Shown here piece after piece: positions 1-9,400 of a DNA stretch of 64,000 bases. The position numbers were made by a program, and so were the translations under genes. This DNA comes from Salinicoccus sp. RF5 (lineage in GTDB: Bacteria; Bacillota; Bacilli; Staphylococcales; Salinicoccaceae): positions 744,001 through 808,000 of the forward strand of contig NZ_JAJGRC010000001.1 of the NCBI RefSeq assembly GCF_020786625.1, given 5' to 3'. The notes under the pieces are model-generated. The model was not told the DNA's origin and ran no database searches. It saw only the letters and a list, made by a program, of their open reading frames with translations. Numbering within the stretch: position 1 is the stretch's first letter; each line of letters begins with the position of its first letter.

Positions 1-35
1 AATCCGAATATTGATATAGATGACAAGTTTTCCAT
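1..35 (-). CDS. ctaG: CtaG N terminus (partial, runs off window)
   Basis: Only the first 11 codons are inside the window, read leftward from an ATG at 33-35 preceded by an AAAGGG Shine-Dalgarno-like stretch. The visible residues (MENLSSISIFG) resemble the start of CtaG, the cytochrome c oxidase assembly membrane protein that usually follows ctaF in Bacillales. The identification rests on that short match, the position directly after ctaCDEF and a promoter in front of it. Seeing the sequence to the left would settle it. Confidence 0.5.
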   Translation of the reverse strand, partial: MENLSSISIFG

Positions 36-69
36 TTAGAATCATCCCTTTATAAAATCACTTAGTTCA

Positions 70-98
70 AGTATAGAATCCACGGGGGTATCAGGCAA
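70..98 (-). promoter_or_regulatory. Sigma-A promoter for ctaG
   Basis: On the minus strand a TTGCCT -35 box (93-98) and a TATACT -10 box (70-75) are separated by exactly 17 nt. It lies between the ctaF terminator and the ctaG start, so ctaG probably has its own promoter rather than depending on read-through from ctaCDEF. Confidence 0.6.
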
Positions 99-130
99 GG
101 GCTGACCTTGACAATATGATGACAAAACAA

Positions 131-158
131 AGGCCGGCACAGAAATGTGCCGGCCTTT
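131..158 (-). terminator. Terminator after ctaF
   Basis: A perfect 12-bp GC-rich stem (AAGGCCGGCACA and its complement) around a 4-nt loop, followed on the minus strand by a T-rich run. It closes the ctaCDEF transcript just after the ctaF stop. Confidence 0.85.
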
Positions 159-166
159 ATGAGGAC

Positions 167-508
167 CTAGATCGGTGAACCAATCCAGACGATATACATG
201 AACGTGACAACGAATGCCAGTGCGAAGAACATTCCCGTCATCATGAACAGCTTCGCGAACTCATGCCCCTTATCCTTCATGTGCATGAAGTAGAAGAACT
301 GCAGGACGACCTGGATGAATGCCAGACCGATGACTACCGGAATGACAAAGCTTGCGTCGAGGTCCATCGCCACCATCCCAAATGCGATGAAGGTGAAGAA
401 GATCATGAGTCCGAAGGAAATGACCTGTTGGCGCATCTCCTTCGTGCGCTCACGGCGTACATACTCAAGTTTCTTTTTTGACATTGGTTCCTGTTTTATT
501 TCTGCCAT
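167..508 (-). CDS. ctaF: Cytochrome c oxidase subunit IV (caa3 type)
   Basis: Small 113-residue membrane subunit of the aa3/caa3 terminal oxidase. Three hydrophobic segments are visible (roughly residues 28-50, 53-75 and 85-108) after a short charged N terminus rich in Lys and Arg. This matches the CtaF / COX4-prokaryotic family in size and topology. The ATG has a good GGGAG ribosome binding site one base after ctaE ends. It is the last gene of ctaC-D-E-F and is followed at once by a strong terminator. The subunit carries no redox centre and is thought to stabilise the complex. Confidence 0.93.
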   Translation of the reverse strand: MAEIKQEPMSKKKLEYVRRERTKEMRQQVISFGLMIFFTFIAFGMVAMDLDASFVIPVVIGLAFIQVVLQFFYFMHMKDKGHEFAKLFMMTGMFFALAFVVTFMYIVWIGSPI

Positions 509-509
509 T

Positions 510-1136
510 TTACAACACTCCCAGCAAGTAAACTATTGTGAAGATGAACACCCACACAACGTCGATGAAGTGCCAGTACAGGGCTGCAGTGTTTACTTTC
601 GCAGCAGTGTATACGGAAAGTCCGCGTTTTGCATTACGGATGATGAGCAGCGTGATCCAGATGAGTCCCACTACAACGTGGAACCCGTGGGTTCCAATCA
701 GGAAGTAGAATGCACTCCCGAATGCGCTGGATCTGAATGTATGTCCAAGGTGGGTATACTCGATGAACTCATAGATCTCGAGCGCCAGGAAGCCAAGGCC
801 GAGAAGGACTGTAATTCCCAGCCATAGCTGCATTTTCGCAAAGTTGTTGTTCCTCATGTGGTAGACTGCGTAGACGCTTGTCAGTGACGATGTCAAAAGG
901 AACATCGTCATGACGAACGCAAGCGGCAGATGGAAAAGGTCCGATGCCAGCAAGTGGTCATCTGATGGTACCGAATCCTTCAATGCAAGATACGTTGCAA
1001 AGAGGGAGGCGAAGAGTGCAGTCTCACCTGCAAGGAAGATCCAGAAGCCGACAAACTTGTTCTTCCCTTCCATCGTTGCGGTTTCGGGATGTGCCGGCCA
1101 TCTTTCACTTGGTACGTTATACTCCATGTGAGCCAT
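510..1136 (-). CDS. ctaE: Cytochrome c oxidase subunit III
   Basis: A 208-residue integral membrane protein with about five transmembrane helices, the size of Bacillus CtaE rather than the 7-helix mitochondrial form. The C terminus has the family pattern of a His-containing helix (HFIDVVWVFIFT). Its start codon shares one base with the ctaD stop (TAATG), so it is translationally coupled to ctaD. It belongs to the caa3 oxidase complex in the cytoplasmic membrane and holds no metal centre itself. Confidence 0.96.
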   Translation of the reverse strand: MAHMEYNVPSERWPAHPETATMEGKNKFVGFWIFLAGETALFASLFATYLALKDSVPSDDHLLASDLFHLPLAFVMTMFLLTSSLTSVYAVYHMRNNNFAKMQLWLGITVLLGLGFLALEIYEFIEYTHLGHTFRSSAFGSAFYFLIGTHGFHVVVGLIWITLLIIRNAKRGLSVYTAAKVNTAALYWHFIDVVWVFIFTIVYLLGVL

Positions 1137-3052
1137 TAGTTCTCCCTCCTTTGTTCTTCTTCAAGGTCTCTCAGTACTTCTTCTTTAGTTACATAGTATC
1201 CGAGGTCATCCTTGAGTGAACGTGTGATCATTGCACCGAATGTGATCGCAAGACCAAGGATGAGTACCCATAGTGCCCAAGGGTGCTGCGGCAGGTCGGC
1301 TACTGCATCGATCGCCCACTCTTTGCCGGATGCGAAGTACAGTGCACCGAAGGCTGCTACGAACAGGCCGAAGGACATTACGAATGGAATGAATGAGTTG
1401 TTCGGCATGTGGAAATCTTCCAGTGATTCAGCCGGCATCATCCTGCCATTGTTCGCCTTCTTCTCGATCCAGTAGGCATCCAGGCCACGTACAAGTGGTG
1501 TCTGTGCGAAGTTGTAGTAAGGTACCGGGATCGGCAGGGACCATTCAAGCGTACGTCCGTCGCCCCATGGGTCGCGGCCCACTTTCTGGTTCTTCGCAAT
1601 CGTCATGATGATGTTGACGACAAGTATGATTACTGCGATGGCCATCAGCAGTGCGCCGATCGAAGATATCATATTCGCGGTGTTATAGCCCTGTCCATCA
1701 AGGAACGTGAATACACGTCTCGGCATTCCCCAAAGTCCGAGGAAGTGCTGGATCAGGAATGTCGTATGGAAACCGATTACGAATAGGACGAATGTAATTT
1801 TTCCGAGCTTCTCGCTGAGCATCGTTCCAAACATCAGTGGCCAGTAGTAGTGCAGGCCTGCCAGGAGGGCAAAAACGACCCCGCCGACGATGACGTAGTG
1901 GAAGTGTGCAACGATGAAGTATGAATCATGGTACTGGTAGTCGGCTGGCGCAGCGGCCTGCATGACACCTGTAACCCCGCCCATAGTGAACGATGGGATG
2001 AAGGCGAGTGCGTAGAGCATCGGTGTTGTGAACTCGATGCTTCCGCCCCACACGGTGAGTACCCAGTTGAATATCTTGATACCCGTCGGAACGGCGATCG
2101 CCATTGTCGCTACTGCGAAGATTGCGTTTGCTGTCGGTCCAAGACCAACTGTAAACATGTGGTGTGCCCATACCATGAATCCGAAGAATCCGATCAGTAC
2201 GGTCGCAAACACCATTGCTGAGTATCCGAAGAGACGCTTACGTGCAAATGTCGCAAAGATCTCGGAGAAGATACCGAATGCCGGAAGGATCAGGATGTAC
2301 ACTTCCGGGTGACCGAAGATCCAGAACAGGTGCTCCCAGATGATTGTATTACCGCCGGTTTCAACCAGGAAGAAGCTGGAACCGAACATGCGGTCGAACA
2401 TCAGCAGGAAGATGCCGATTGTAAGCGGCGGGAAGGCGAATACGATGAGTACTGAAGCCACGAGCGTCGTCCATGTCATCAGCGGCATCCTCATGTATGT
2501 CATGCCTGGAGCCCTCATATTAATGATCGTTGTTACAAAGTTGATACCTGAAATCAGTGTACCTGCACCACTGATCTGCAGGCCGAGTGCATAAAAGTCG
2601 ATACCGTGTCCAGCAGATGCGATGGACAGTGAAGCATAGCTTGTCCACCCTGCGTCAGGTGCTCCACCGAGGAACCATGAGAGGTTCAGGAAGATACCAC
2701 CGAAGATGAAGAGCCAGACCCCCAGTGAGTTCAGAAATGGGAATGCAACGTCCCGTGCCCCGATCTGAAGGGGCACCGTCGCATTCATGAAAGCAAACAG
2801 CAGCGGCATGGCTGCCAGGAATATCATCGTCGTACCATGCATCGTGATTACTTCGTTGAACAGTCCTGCAGAGAGGAAGTCATTGTTTGGTACTGCGAGC
2901 TGGATCCTGATGAGCATCGCTTCAATACCACCAAGAACGAAGAAGAAACCACCAGCAATCAAGTACAGTATTGCTATCTTCTTATGGTCCACTGTAGTCA
3001 GGTATTCCCAGATTACAGAACCGACACCTTGCTTTTTAGCTGTGGATGCCAT
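1136..3052 (-). CDS. ctaD: Cytochrome c oxidase subunit I
   Basis: The catalytic heme-copper subunit that reduces O2 to water and pumps protons. Expected ligands are visible: His72 (HGTTM, low-spin heme a), the CuB motif HPEVY at 248-252 including the cross-linked Tyr, the HH pair at 297-298, and HFH at 383-385 for hemes a3 and a. At 638 residues it is longer than a minimal 12-helix subunit I; the extra C-terminal hydrophobic segments (about 555-625) are typical of Bacillus caa3 enzymes. It starts two bases after the ctaC stop. Confidence 0.98.
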   Translation of the reverse strand: MASTAKKQGVGSVIWEYLTTVDHKKIAILYLIAGGFFFVLGGIEAMLIRIQLAVPNNDFLSAGLFNEVITMHGTTMIFLAAMPLLFAFMNATVPLQIGARDVAFPFLNSLGVWLFIFGGIFLNLSWFLGGAPDAGWTSYASLSIASAGHGIDFYALGLQISGAGTLISGINFVTTIINMRAPGMTYMRMPLMTWTTLVASVLIVFAFPPLTIGIFLLMFDRMFGSSFFLVETGGNTIIWEHLFWIFGHPEVYILILPAFGIFSEIFATFARKRLFGYSAMVFATVLIGFFGFMVWAHHMFTVGLGPTANAIFAVATMAIAVPTGIKIFNWVLTVWGGSIEFTTPMLYALAFIPSFTMGGVTGVMQAAAPADYQYHDSYFIVAHFHYVIVGGVVFALLAGLHYYWPLMFGTMLSEKLGKITFVLFVIGFHTTFLIQHFLGLWGMPRRVFTFLDGQGYNTANMISSIGALLMAIAVIILVVNIIMTIAKNQKVGRDPWGDGRTLEWSLPIPVPYYNFAQTPLVRGLDAYWIEKKANNGRMMPAESLEDFHMPNNSFIPFVMSFGLFVAAFGALYFASGKEWAIDAVADLPQHPWALWVLILGLAITFGAMITRSLKDDLGYYVTKEEVLRDLEEEQRREN

Positions 3053-3054
3053 TA

Positions 3055-4215
3055 CTAGTTACCTCCTTCTTCAGATTCTGAGGATTCCTCTTCAGAACCT
3101 TCAGCGCCTTCTTCAGCGCTTTCTCTTAACGTTTCTACATCGCCTGCGCCTTCCTCGACCTTAAGTTCCATCAGGTAGGCTGCGACAGCATCGATTTCCT
3201 CATCAGTGAGATCGTATTGGCCTGTCATCTTGTTGTCCGGCTTGTAGGATTCAGGGTCCTTGATCCATTCGACGAGGTTCTCTTCATTATGTTCCATGAA
3301 GCCTGCGATCAGGTCGCGGTCCCCGAAGTTCGTGAGGTTCGGTCCCTGCGCTCCAGTACCTGTAGGTGTAACTGCGTGGCAGCCGATACAGGAATTGTTG
3401 AAGATTTCCTGACCGTCTGCCGCATCATCAGCAGAAGCCTGTACAGGTTCTTCTATGTTCTTCATGTCTGCGAGCCATTGATCATATTCCTCTTCCGGCA
3501 ATGCTTTGACCTTGAAGTCCATGAGTGCGTGGGAAGGTCCGCAGAGCTCCGCACACTTACCGTAGAACAGGCGGTTGGAATCCTGTGCCTTGTCTTCATC
3601 GAATATAAGGTAGAAGCTGTTGATGCCATCGACGTTTGTATCGAGCTTACCGCCGGCTGCCGGTACCCAGAAGGAGTGTTTTACATCTGCAGCCTTGAGG
3701 TTGAAGTATACTTTCTTGTCTGTAGGGACAACGAGTTCCTGGCCTGTGACTACCCCTTCATTCGGATATTCGAATTCCCACCAGTACTGGTTGGCTGTAA
3801 CATTGATTACTGTTTCTTCGCTGTTTACTCCGCCATCTTCGTTTTCCATCGCCTGTGTATCCGCCTGCTTGAATGTCAGGTAGACGGTAGGTACAGCAAG
3901 GATGATAAGTAAAAGAATCGGAATCGCAGTCCAGATTACTTCCAATGTATGGTTTCCGGCTACATCCTTGGGTTCGAAATCTTCACCCAGGTTCTTTCTG
4001 CGGCTTTTGACCACTGCTATCGTAAATACAACGGTGACTACTGCAACCACCAGCAGCATTATGATGATGGAGAGCAGCATCAGATTGAACTGTTCCTGCC
4101 CAACTTCACCTGCCGGCTTCAAAGTGCTGAGATGATTCTTGCCACAGCCTGAAGCAAATACAGCCAGGAGGGTGATGAGTCCAAGCCATTTGGCATTCAT
4201 CCAACGATTTTTCAT
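3055..4215 (-). CDS. ctaC: Cytochrome c oxidase subunit II with fused cytochrome c
   Basis: Electron-entry subunit, 386 residues. A lipoprotein signal with the lipid-modified Cys at position 24 (ASGC) is followed by two transmembrane helices (about 43-68 and 92-115) and the cupredoxin domain. CuA ligands are visible: His180, then Cys221, Glu223, Cys225, His229 and Met232. A C-terminal cytochrome c domain carries CIGCH at 276-280 and a likely axial Met330. This makes the enzyme a caa3 oxidase taking electrons from cytochrome c rather than a quinol oxidase. The last 30 residues are strongly acidic (Glu/Ser repeats). First gene of ctaCDEF and 30 nt after ctaB, so probably co-transcribed with it. 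Confidence 0.97.
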   Translation of the reverse strand: MKNRWMNAKWLGLITLLAVFASGCGKNHLSTLKPAGEVGQEQFNLMLLSIIIMLLVVAVVTVVFTIAVVKSRRKNLGEDFEPKDVAGNHTLEVIWTAIPILLLIILAVPTVYLTFKQADTQAMENEDGGVNSEETVINVTANQYWWEFEYPNEGVVTGQELVVPTDKKVYFNLKAADVKHSFWVPAAGGKLDTNVDGINSFYLIFDEDKAQDSNRLFYGKCAELCGPSHALMDFKVKALPEEEYDQWLADMKNIEEPVQASADDAADGQEIFNNSCIGCHAVTPTGTGAQGPNLTNFGDRDLIAGFMEHNEENLVEWIKDPESYKPDNKMTGQYDLTDEEIDAVAAYLMELKVEEGAGDVETLRESAEEGAEGSEEESSESEEGGN

Positions 4216-4245
4216 TTAAATAGACCTCTCTTTCATTCTTAAGCT

Positions 4246-5166
4246 TTAGAAATTCCCTAGTAAGCCAGCAACAATAATCATTACAAAGAATACAATAATG
4301 TAATTCAGCGAGAAGATGAATACCTTGCCGGCATGACGGTTATCATCTTCGACCGGACGAAACCTGTTGAACGAAATGACGAGCCACATTATGTTAAGTG
4401 CAGTTGCCATCACTACAAACCACGTTCCAAGTTCCGTCATCATGATCGGGGTAAAGAGAAGCAGTGCCACCCAGAAGATAATCGATCTCCTCGTACGGTG
4501 ATTTCCTTTCACGGAAGGAAGCATAGGCACTTCTGCCGCGCTGTATTCATCGCTCCTTCTGATTGCCAATGCATAGAAATGCGGCGGCTGCCACAGGAAC
4601 ATTACGACGAACATCGCCCAGGCCAGAAGGTGAAGGTTCGGATCTATCACGGCCCAGCCGATCAGCGGCGGCATCGCTCCGGGAATTGCACCGATGATCG
4701 TATTCGACAGCAGATGGCGTTTCGCGAATATCGAGTAGACCACTGCATAGCCGAAAGCGGCAATCAGTCCCAATGTGCCCGCCGTCGGATTGATTGAAAA
4801 CAGCAGTATTTCCCCGATGATCAGAAAAGTGTAGCCGATCAGTAGAATGTCACGTCCGGAAAAAGTGCCATCCACACTGGGTCTGGACTGCTTCGATGTC
4901 ATGACGGAGTCGATATCGCGGTCATAGTAGTTATTCAATGCTGCAACGCCGCCTATGACGAGACCGGTGGCTACAACCATCAGTAGCAGAAGTGGAACAT
5001 TGTAGAAGAAGGATTGGTTGTGGTACATTACAGCAAGAAAACCTGCGGCAAAAGCCGGAATCAGGTTTGACTTGATGATACCATCCTTGACCAGTGTCTT
5101 CACTGCCTTGAAGGTGATTCCCTTACTGTCATGATGCACATCATTCCCATATACATCACTTTGCAT
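4246..5166 (-). CDS. ctaB: Protoheme IX farnesyltransferase (heme O synthase)
   Basis: Adds a farnesyl group to heme B to make heme O, the precursor of heme A needed by CtaD. It is a UbiA-family membrane prenyltransferase with about nine hydrophobic helices and the Asp-rich NNYYDRDID motif near residues 78-87 that binds the Mg-diphosphate. The open frame extends upstream to 5304, but the ATG at 5166 follows AAAGGAGG at the right distance and gives a normal 306-residue protein, so I place the start there. Divergent from ctaA and upstream of ctaCDEF on the same strand. Confidence 0.95.
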   Translation of the reverse strand: MQSDVYGNDVHHDSKGITFKAVKTLVKDGIIKSNLIPAFAAGFLAVMYHNQSFFYNVPLLLLMVVATGLVIGGVAALNNYYDRDIDSVMTSKQSRPSVDGTFSGRDILLIGYTFLIIGEILLFSINPTAGTLGLIAAFGYAVVYSIFAKRHLLSNTIIGAIPGAMPPLIGWAVIDPNLHLLAWAMFVVMFLWQPPHFYALAIRRSDEYSAAEVPMLPSVKGNHRTRRSIIFWVALLLFTPIMMTELGTWFVVMATALNIMWLVISFNRFRPVEDDNRHAGKVFIFSLNYIIVFFVMIIVAGLLGNF

Positions 5167-5476
5167 CCATACGCCTCCTTTCACCACAAACACATTTACA
5201 GATAATAATAAATTAAAAATGACACATTTACTATACATTTCTGAAATAAAATCGTTACATTTTATATTGTTCAAAAATTGTTCATTAATGTGCCACAATC
5301 TCATTCCCCATGTGTTCTATACTGGGAATAGTTGTTTGTTGTACATTTAGATTTTACCATATATTCAGGAATTGTTAAGGGTAATACGGCATATTGATGA
5401 TTGCCTGCACCTGTCCTTTCCTATATATTGGTATTCTGTGGCTACATACAGTATAAGAACTATAGAGGTGTTACCA
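5167..5476. promoter_or_regulatory. ctaB-ctaA divergent intergenic region
   Basis: A 310-bp AT-rich region holding both divergent promoters. For ctaA a TTGGTA box (5428-5433) and TATAAG (5452-5457) lie 18 nt apart, close to the ctaA start. For ctaB I could not choose one clear promoter among several AT-rich candidates. I see no confident ResD, Rex or Fur site, and no gene. Confidence 0.5.
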
Positions 5477-6370
5477 TTGTATAAAAATTTAAAGATACTG
5501 GCCGTCATCACCACACTCATGATGATTTTCGTACAGATCGGTGGCGCCCTGGTAACTAAAACCGGCTCAGCCGATGGGTGTGGACAGTCATGGCCGCTGT
5601 GCCATGGCCAGATCATCCCAAGCTCATGGCCGATAGAGACGATCATAGAACTTGCCCACCGCGGTGTCTCGGGACTCGCCATCATACTTGTAGGCCTGGT
5701 CAGCTGGCTTGCACTCAAGCTGCTCTCCCATAAGAAGGAAACGCGCTTCCTCGTCGCAACCAGCATCGGCTTCATACTCGCACAGGCGCTGATCGGTGCG
5801 GCTGCAGTCATGTGGGGACAGAACGACTTCATTCTTGCGGCGCATTTCGGCATTTCCCTGATCAGTTTCGCATCCGTCTTCCTCCTCACGCTGCTCATCT
5901 TCGAAGTCGACCAGAAGTTTGAGGCACAGGAACTTGTAATCGGATCCTACCTGAGGTACCACACGATATTCCTGACCATCTACATCTATCTTGTGGTGTA
6001 CAGTGGCGCCCTCGTCAGACATACCGACTCCTCTCTTGCCTGCCTGGGCTGGCCGCACTGCGGACCAGGCCAGTTGTGGGCGGGGAACTTCTATCAATGG
6101 GTGCAGATGAGCCACCGGGTGCTTGCAGGCATCATCGTAATATGGATTTTCATCATACTGATCCATGTCCTGAAGAATTACAGCCAATACAGAATACTCA
6201 AATACGGCTGGCTGACCGCCTTCATCCTGGTGCTGCTGCAGGCATTGACGGGAATGCTGAGTGTCCTCACACTCGTCAACATCTTCATCGCCCTGCTCCA
6301 TGCCCTATTCATCACATTGCTTTTCGGACTGCTGTGCTATTTCATCCTGCTGCTGTCCAGAGCGAAATAA
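5477..6370 (+). CDS. ctaA: Heme A synthase
   Basis: Oxidises heme O to heme A in the membrane. The 297-residue protein has eight predicted helices and the four conserved His of the COX15/CtaA family, in the contexts ELAHRG, AAHFG, MSHRV and LLHAL. A Cys pair on an outer loop (SLACLGWPHCG) is also typical. The frame is open from 5372, but TTG at 5477 follows AGAGGTG at proper spacing and gives the usual N terminus and length, so I take TTG as the start. Divergent from ctaB; followed by a bidirectional terminator shared with pyc. Confidence 0.93.
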   Translation: MYKNLKILAVITTLMMIFVQIGGALVTKTGSADGCGQSWPLCHGQIIPSSWPIETIIELAHRGVSGLAIILVGLVSWLALKLLSHKKETRFLVATSIGFILAQALIGAAAVMWGQNDFILAAHFGISLISFASVFLLTLLIFEVDQKFEAQELVIGSYLRYHTIFLTIYIYLVVYSGALVRHTDSSLACLGWPHCGPGQLWAGNFYQWVQMSHRVLAGIIVIWIFIILIHVLKNYSQYRILKYGWLTAFILVLLQALTGMLSVLTLVNIFIALLHALFITLLFGLLCYFILLLSRAK

Positions 6371-6402
6371 ATAAACCCACACCAAGGTGTGGGTTTATTT
6401 TT
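6370..6402. terminator. Bidirectional terminator between ctaA and pyc
   Basis: An inverted repeat (AATAAACCCACACC and its complement) with a tiny loop and T-runs on both strands, sitting between the convergent ends of ctaA and pyc. The pyc stop codon overlaps its right edge. Confidence 0.85.
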
Positions 6403-9400
6403 ATGCTTTTTCAATGGTCATCATGAGATCCATCGATTGGACTTTGTCACCGGCATCCACAAACACTTCGGATACCTTTCCATCAAATGGTGCTTTGACT
6501 GAATTCTCCATTTTCATGGCTTCGGTTATGATGATGACTTCACCTTTCTTGAAGGACTCACCCGCCTTGTACTTCACAGTGCTCACCGTGCCCGGCATCT
6601 GTGCACCGATATCTCCGATTGCAGTCGGGTCCGCTTTCTTCAGACGGGCTGTTGCTGACTCGACGCTCTCGTCGTTGATGTAGACCTTCCTCGGGAAGCC
6701 GTTCAGTTCGAAGTACATCCAACGGAATCCGTCCTCATGGACATGGCCGATGGAGAGGAGATTGACGATCAGCGTCTTGCCTTTGTCGATCTCGATCTCA
6801 AGCACTTCATTCTTCCTCATGCCGAATAGGAATGTCGGCGTATCCAGCACTTCAACGTTGCCGAACTTGTTGTTCGTAGTGATGAAGTCCTTGAACACTT
6901 TCGGATAGAGCGCATAGGACAGTACGTCCTTGTCAGTGACATTGTCGCAGAATGCAGAAATCTCCTCTTTGAGCGCGTCGAAATCGATCGGCTCCAGCAC
7001 CTTGCCCGCACGTTCCTTCAGCGGTTCTGCACCTTTTAGGACGACCTTCTGCAATTCTGTATTGAAGCCGTTGGCCGGCTTGCCGATCTCACCCTTGAAG
7101 AAGCTGACGACGGAATCCGGGAAGTCCAGGTGTTCACCGCGTTTGATGACGCTCTCTTCATCAAGGTCGTTCTGCACCATGAACAGGGCCATATCCCCGA
7201 CAACTTTTGAGGACGGCGTCACCTTTACGATGTCGCCGAACAGCATGTTCACCTTCTGGTACATCCGCTTCACTTCACCATAACGGTCTCCAAGACCCAG
7301 TGATTTGGCCTGGCTGAACAGGTTGGAATACTGTCCACCCGGCATTTCATGCCTGTAGATTTCGGTGTTCGGGCTCTTGATGTCACTTTCGAAGTCAGTG
7401 TAGTACTTCCTGACATCTTCCCAGTACTCGCTGAGACGCTCGAGACCGTCTATGTCGGCGCGGATCTGGCGCTTCTGGCCGCTCTGCGCATAGTAGAGGC
7501 TGTTGGCACTTGGCTGGGATGTCAGGCCGCTCATTGCGCCGAGTGCGGTATCCACCACATCGACGCCCGCTTCGATGGCCTTATGGTACATCAGAACGCC
7601 GTTTCCACTCGTGTCATGTGTGTGGAGGTGGATCGGGATGTCCACTGTGGCCTTCAGCTCGCCGATCAGTTCATATGCTGCCTGCGGCTTGAGGAGTCCA
7701 GCCATATCCTTTATCGCAAGGATGTGTACACCTTCCGCCTCAAGTGCCTTCGCCATCTTCTTGTAGTATTCGATCGTGTAGACGTCAGAGCGTTTCGGGT
7801 CGAGGACATCCCCAGTGTAGCAGATGGCACCTTCGGCCACCTTGCCGGTCTTCAGTACCGCTTCAATCGGCTGTTTCATCGCTTCCATCCAGTTGAGGGA
7901 ATCGAATATCCTGAATACATCGATGCCTGAGTCCGCACTTTCCTGCACGAACTTCTCGACGACATTGTCCGGATAATTCTTGTAGCCCACTGCATTGGAT
8001 GCACGAAGCAGCATCTGGAAGAGTACATTCGGGATCTCCCTGCGCAGAGTCTCGAGCCTTCTCCACGGATCCTCCTTCAGGAAGTTATAGGCCACATCAA
8101 ATGTCGCCCCGCCCCACATTTCAAGGGAGAAGGCATCCTTGAGGTCATGCGCCGTATATGGTGCAATCTTCTTCATGTCGTACGTACGGACACGTGTCGT
8201 CAGCAAGGACTGGTGCGCGTCGCGCATCGTCGTATCCGTAATCAGTGCGTCATCCTGGGCCTTCAGCCATTTCGCCAGCCCTTCCGGTCCTTCACGGTCC
8301 AGTATCTGCTTCGTACCGTCTTCTATGACTGGTTCATAGTCGGGCATCCTTGGCGGATCGAAGTGCGGCTTCTGGCGCTTCTCGACACCCGGGAATCCGT
8401 TTACGGTAATCGTAGAGATGTATTCCAGAGTCTTCGTCCCTCTGTCCTTCGGCTTTTCGAATTCGAAGAGGGATGGTGTCGTATCGATGAATTTCGTCGA
8501 ATAGTCGCCTTTCTGGAAGTCCTCGTTGCTGATTACATTCGTCAGGAACTGAAGGTTCGTCTTGATTCCGCGGATCCGCATTTCCTTCAGGCTGCGGATC
8601 ATCTTCTCATTCGCATCCTTGTATGTCAGACCATGGGTCGACAGCTTCACAAGCAGGGAATCGTAATATGGCGAGATGACCGCGCCCTGGAAGCCGTCTC
8701 CAGCATCCAGACGGACGCCGAAGCCGCCGCTTGAACGATAGGCCATGATTTCACCCGTGTCCGGCATGAAGTCGTTCAAAGGATCCTCGGTCGTGATGCG
8801 GCACTGTACCGCAAATCCCATCAGAGGGACATCCTCCTGCTTCGGAAGGTTGATGACTTCGCCGAAGAGTGTGTTGCCGTCAGCAATCTGGATCTGCGTC
8901 TTGACGATATCCACACCAGTGACCATTTCGGTGATCGTGTGCTCGACCTGCACGCGCGGATTGACTTCGATGAAGTAGTATTCGCCATCTGCCACGAGGA
9001 ACTCGACGGTTCCTGCATTGACATAGCCGACCTGTTGGGCCATATCCTTGGCGGCTTCACAGATTTCCAGACGCAGTTCATCGGTGAGGCCTACTGAAGG
9101 TGCCACCTCGACCACTTTCTGGTGGCGTCTCTGCACTGAACAGTCACGCTCATACAGGTGAAGGATGTTGCCTTCCGTATCTCCAAGGACCTGTACTTCT
9201 ATATGTTTCGGGCGGTCGATGAACTTCTCGAGATAGACCTCGCTGTTGCCGAAGGACTTCGATGCCTCACTTTTCGCACGATCATAGCTGTCCCTCACAT
9301 CATCGTCTTCATCCACGATGCGCATGCCTTTGCCGCCACCGCCGGAAATCGCCTTGATGATGATCGGGAATCCGTGCTTTTCAATGAATGCTTCAACTTC

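Noticed and set aside
65-91. GTTCAA-15-GGGTAT on the plus strand, sigma-B-like
   Set aside because: No plus-strand gene follows; downstream is the ctaF terminator and antisense DNA.
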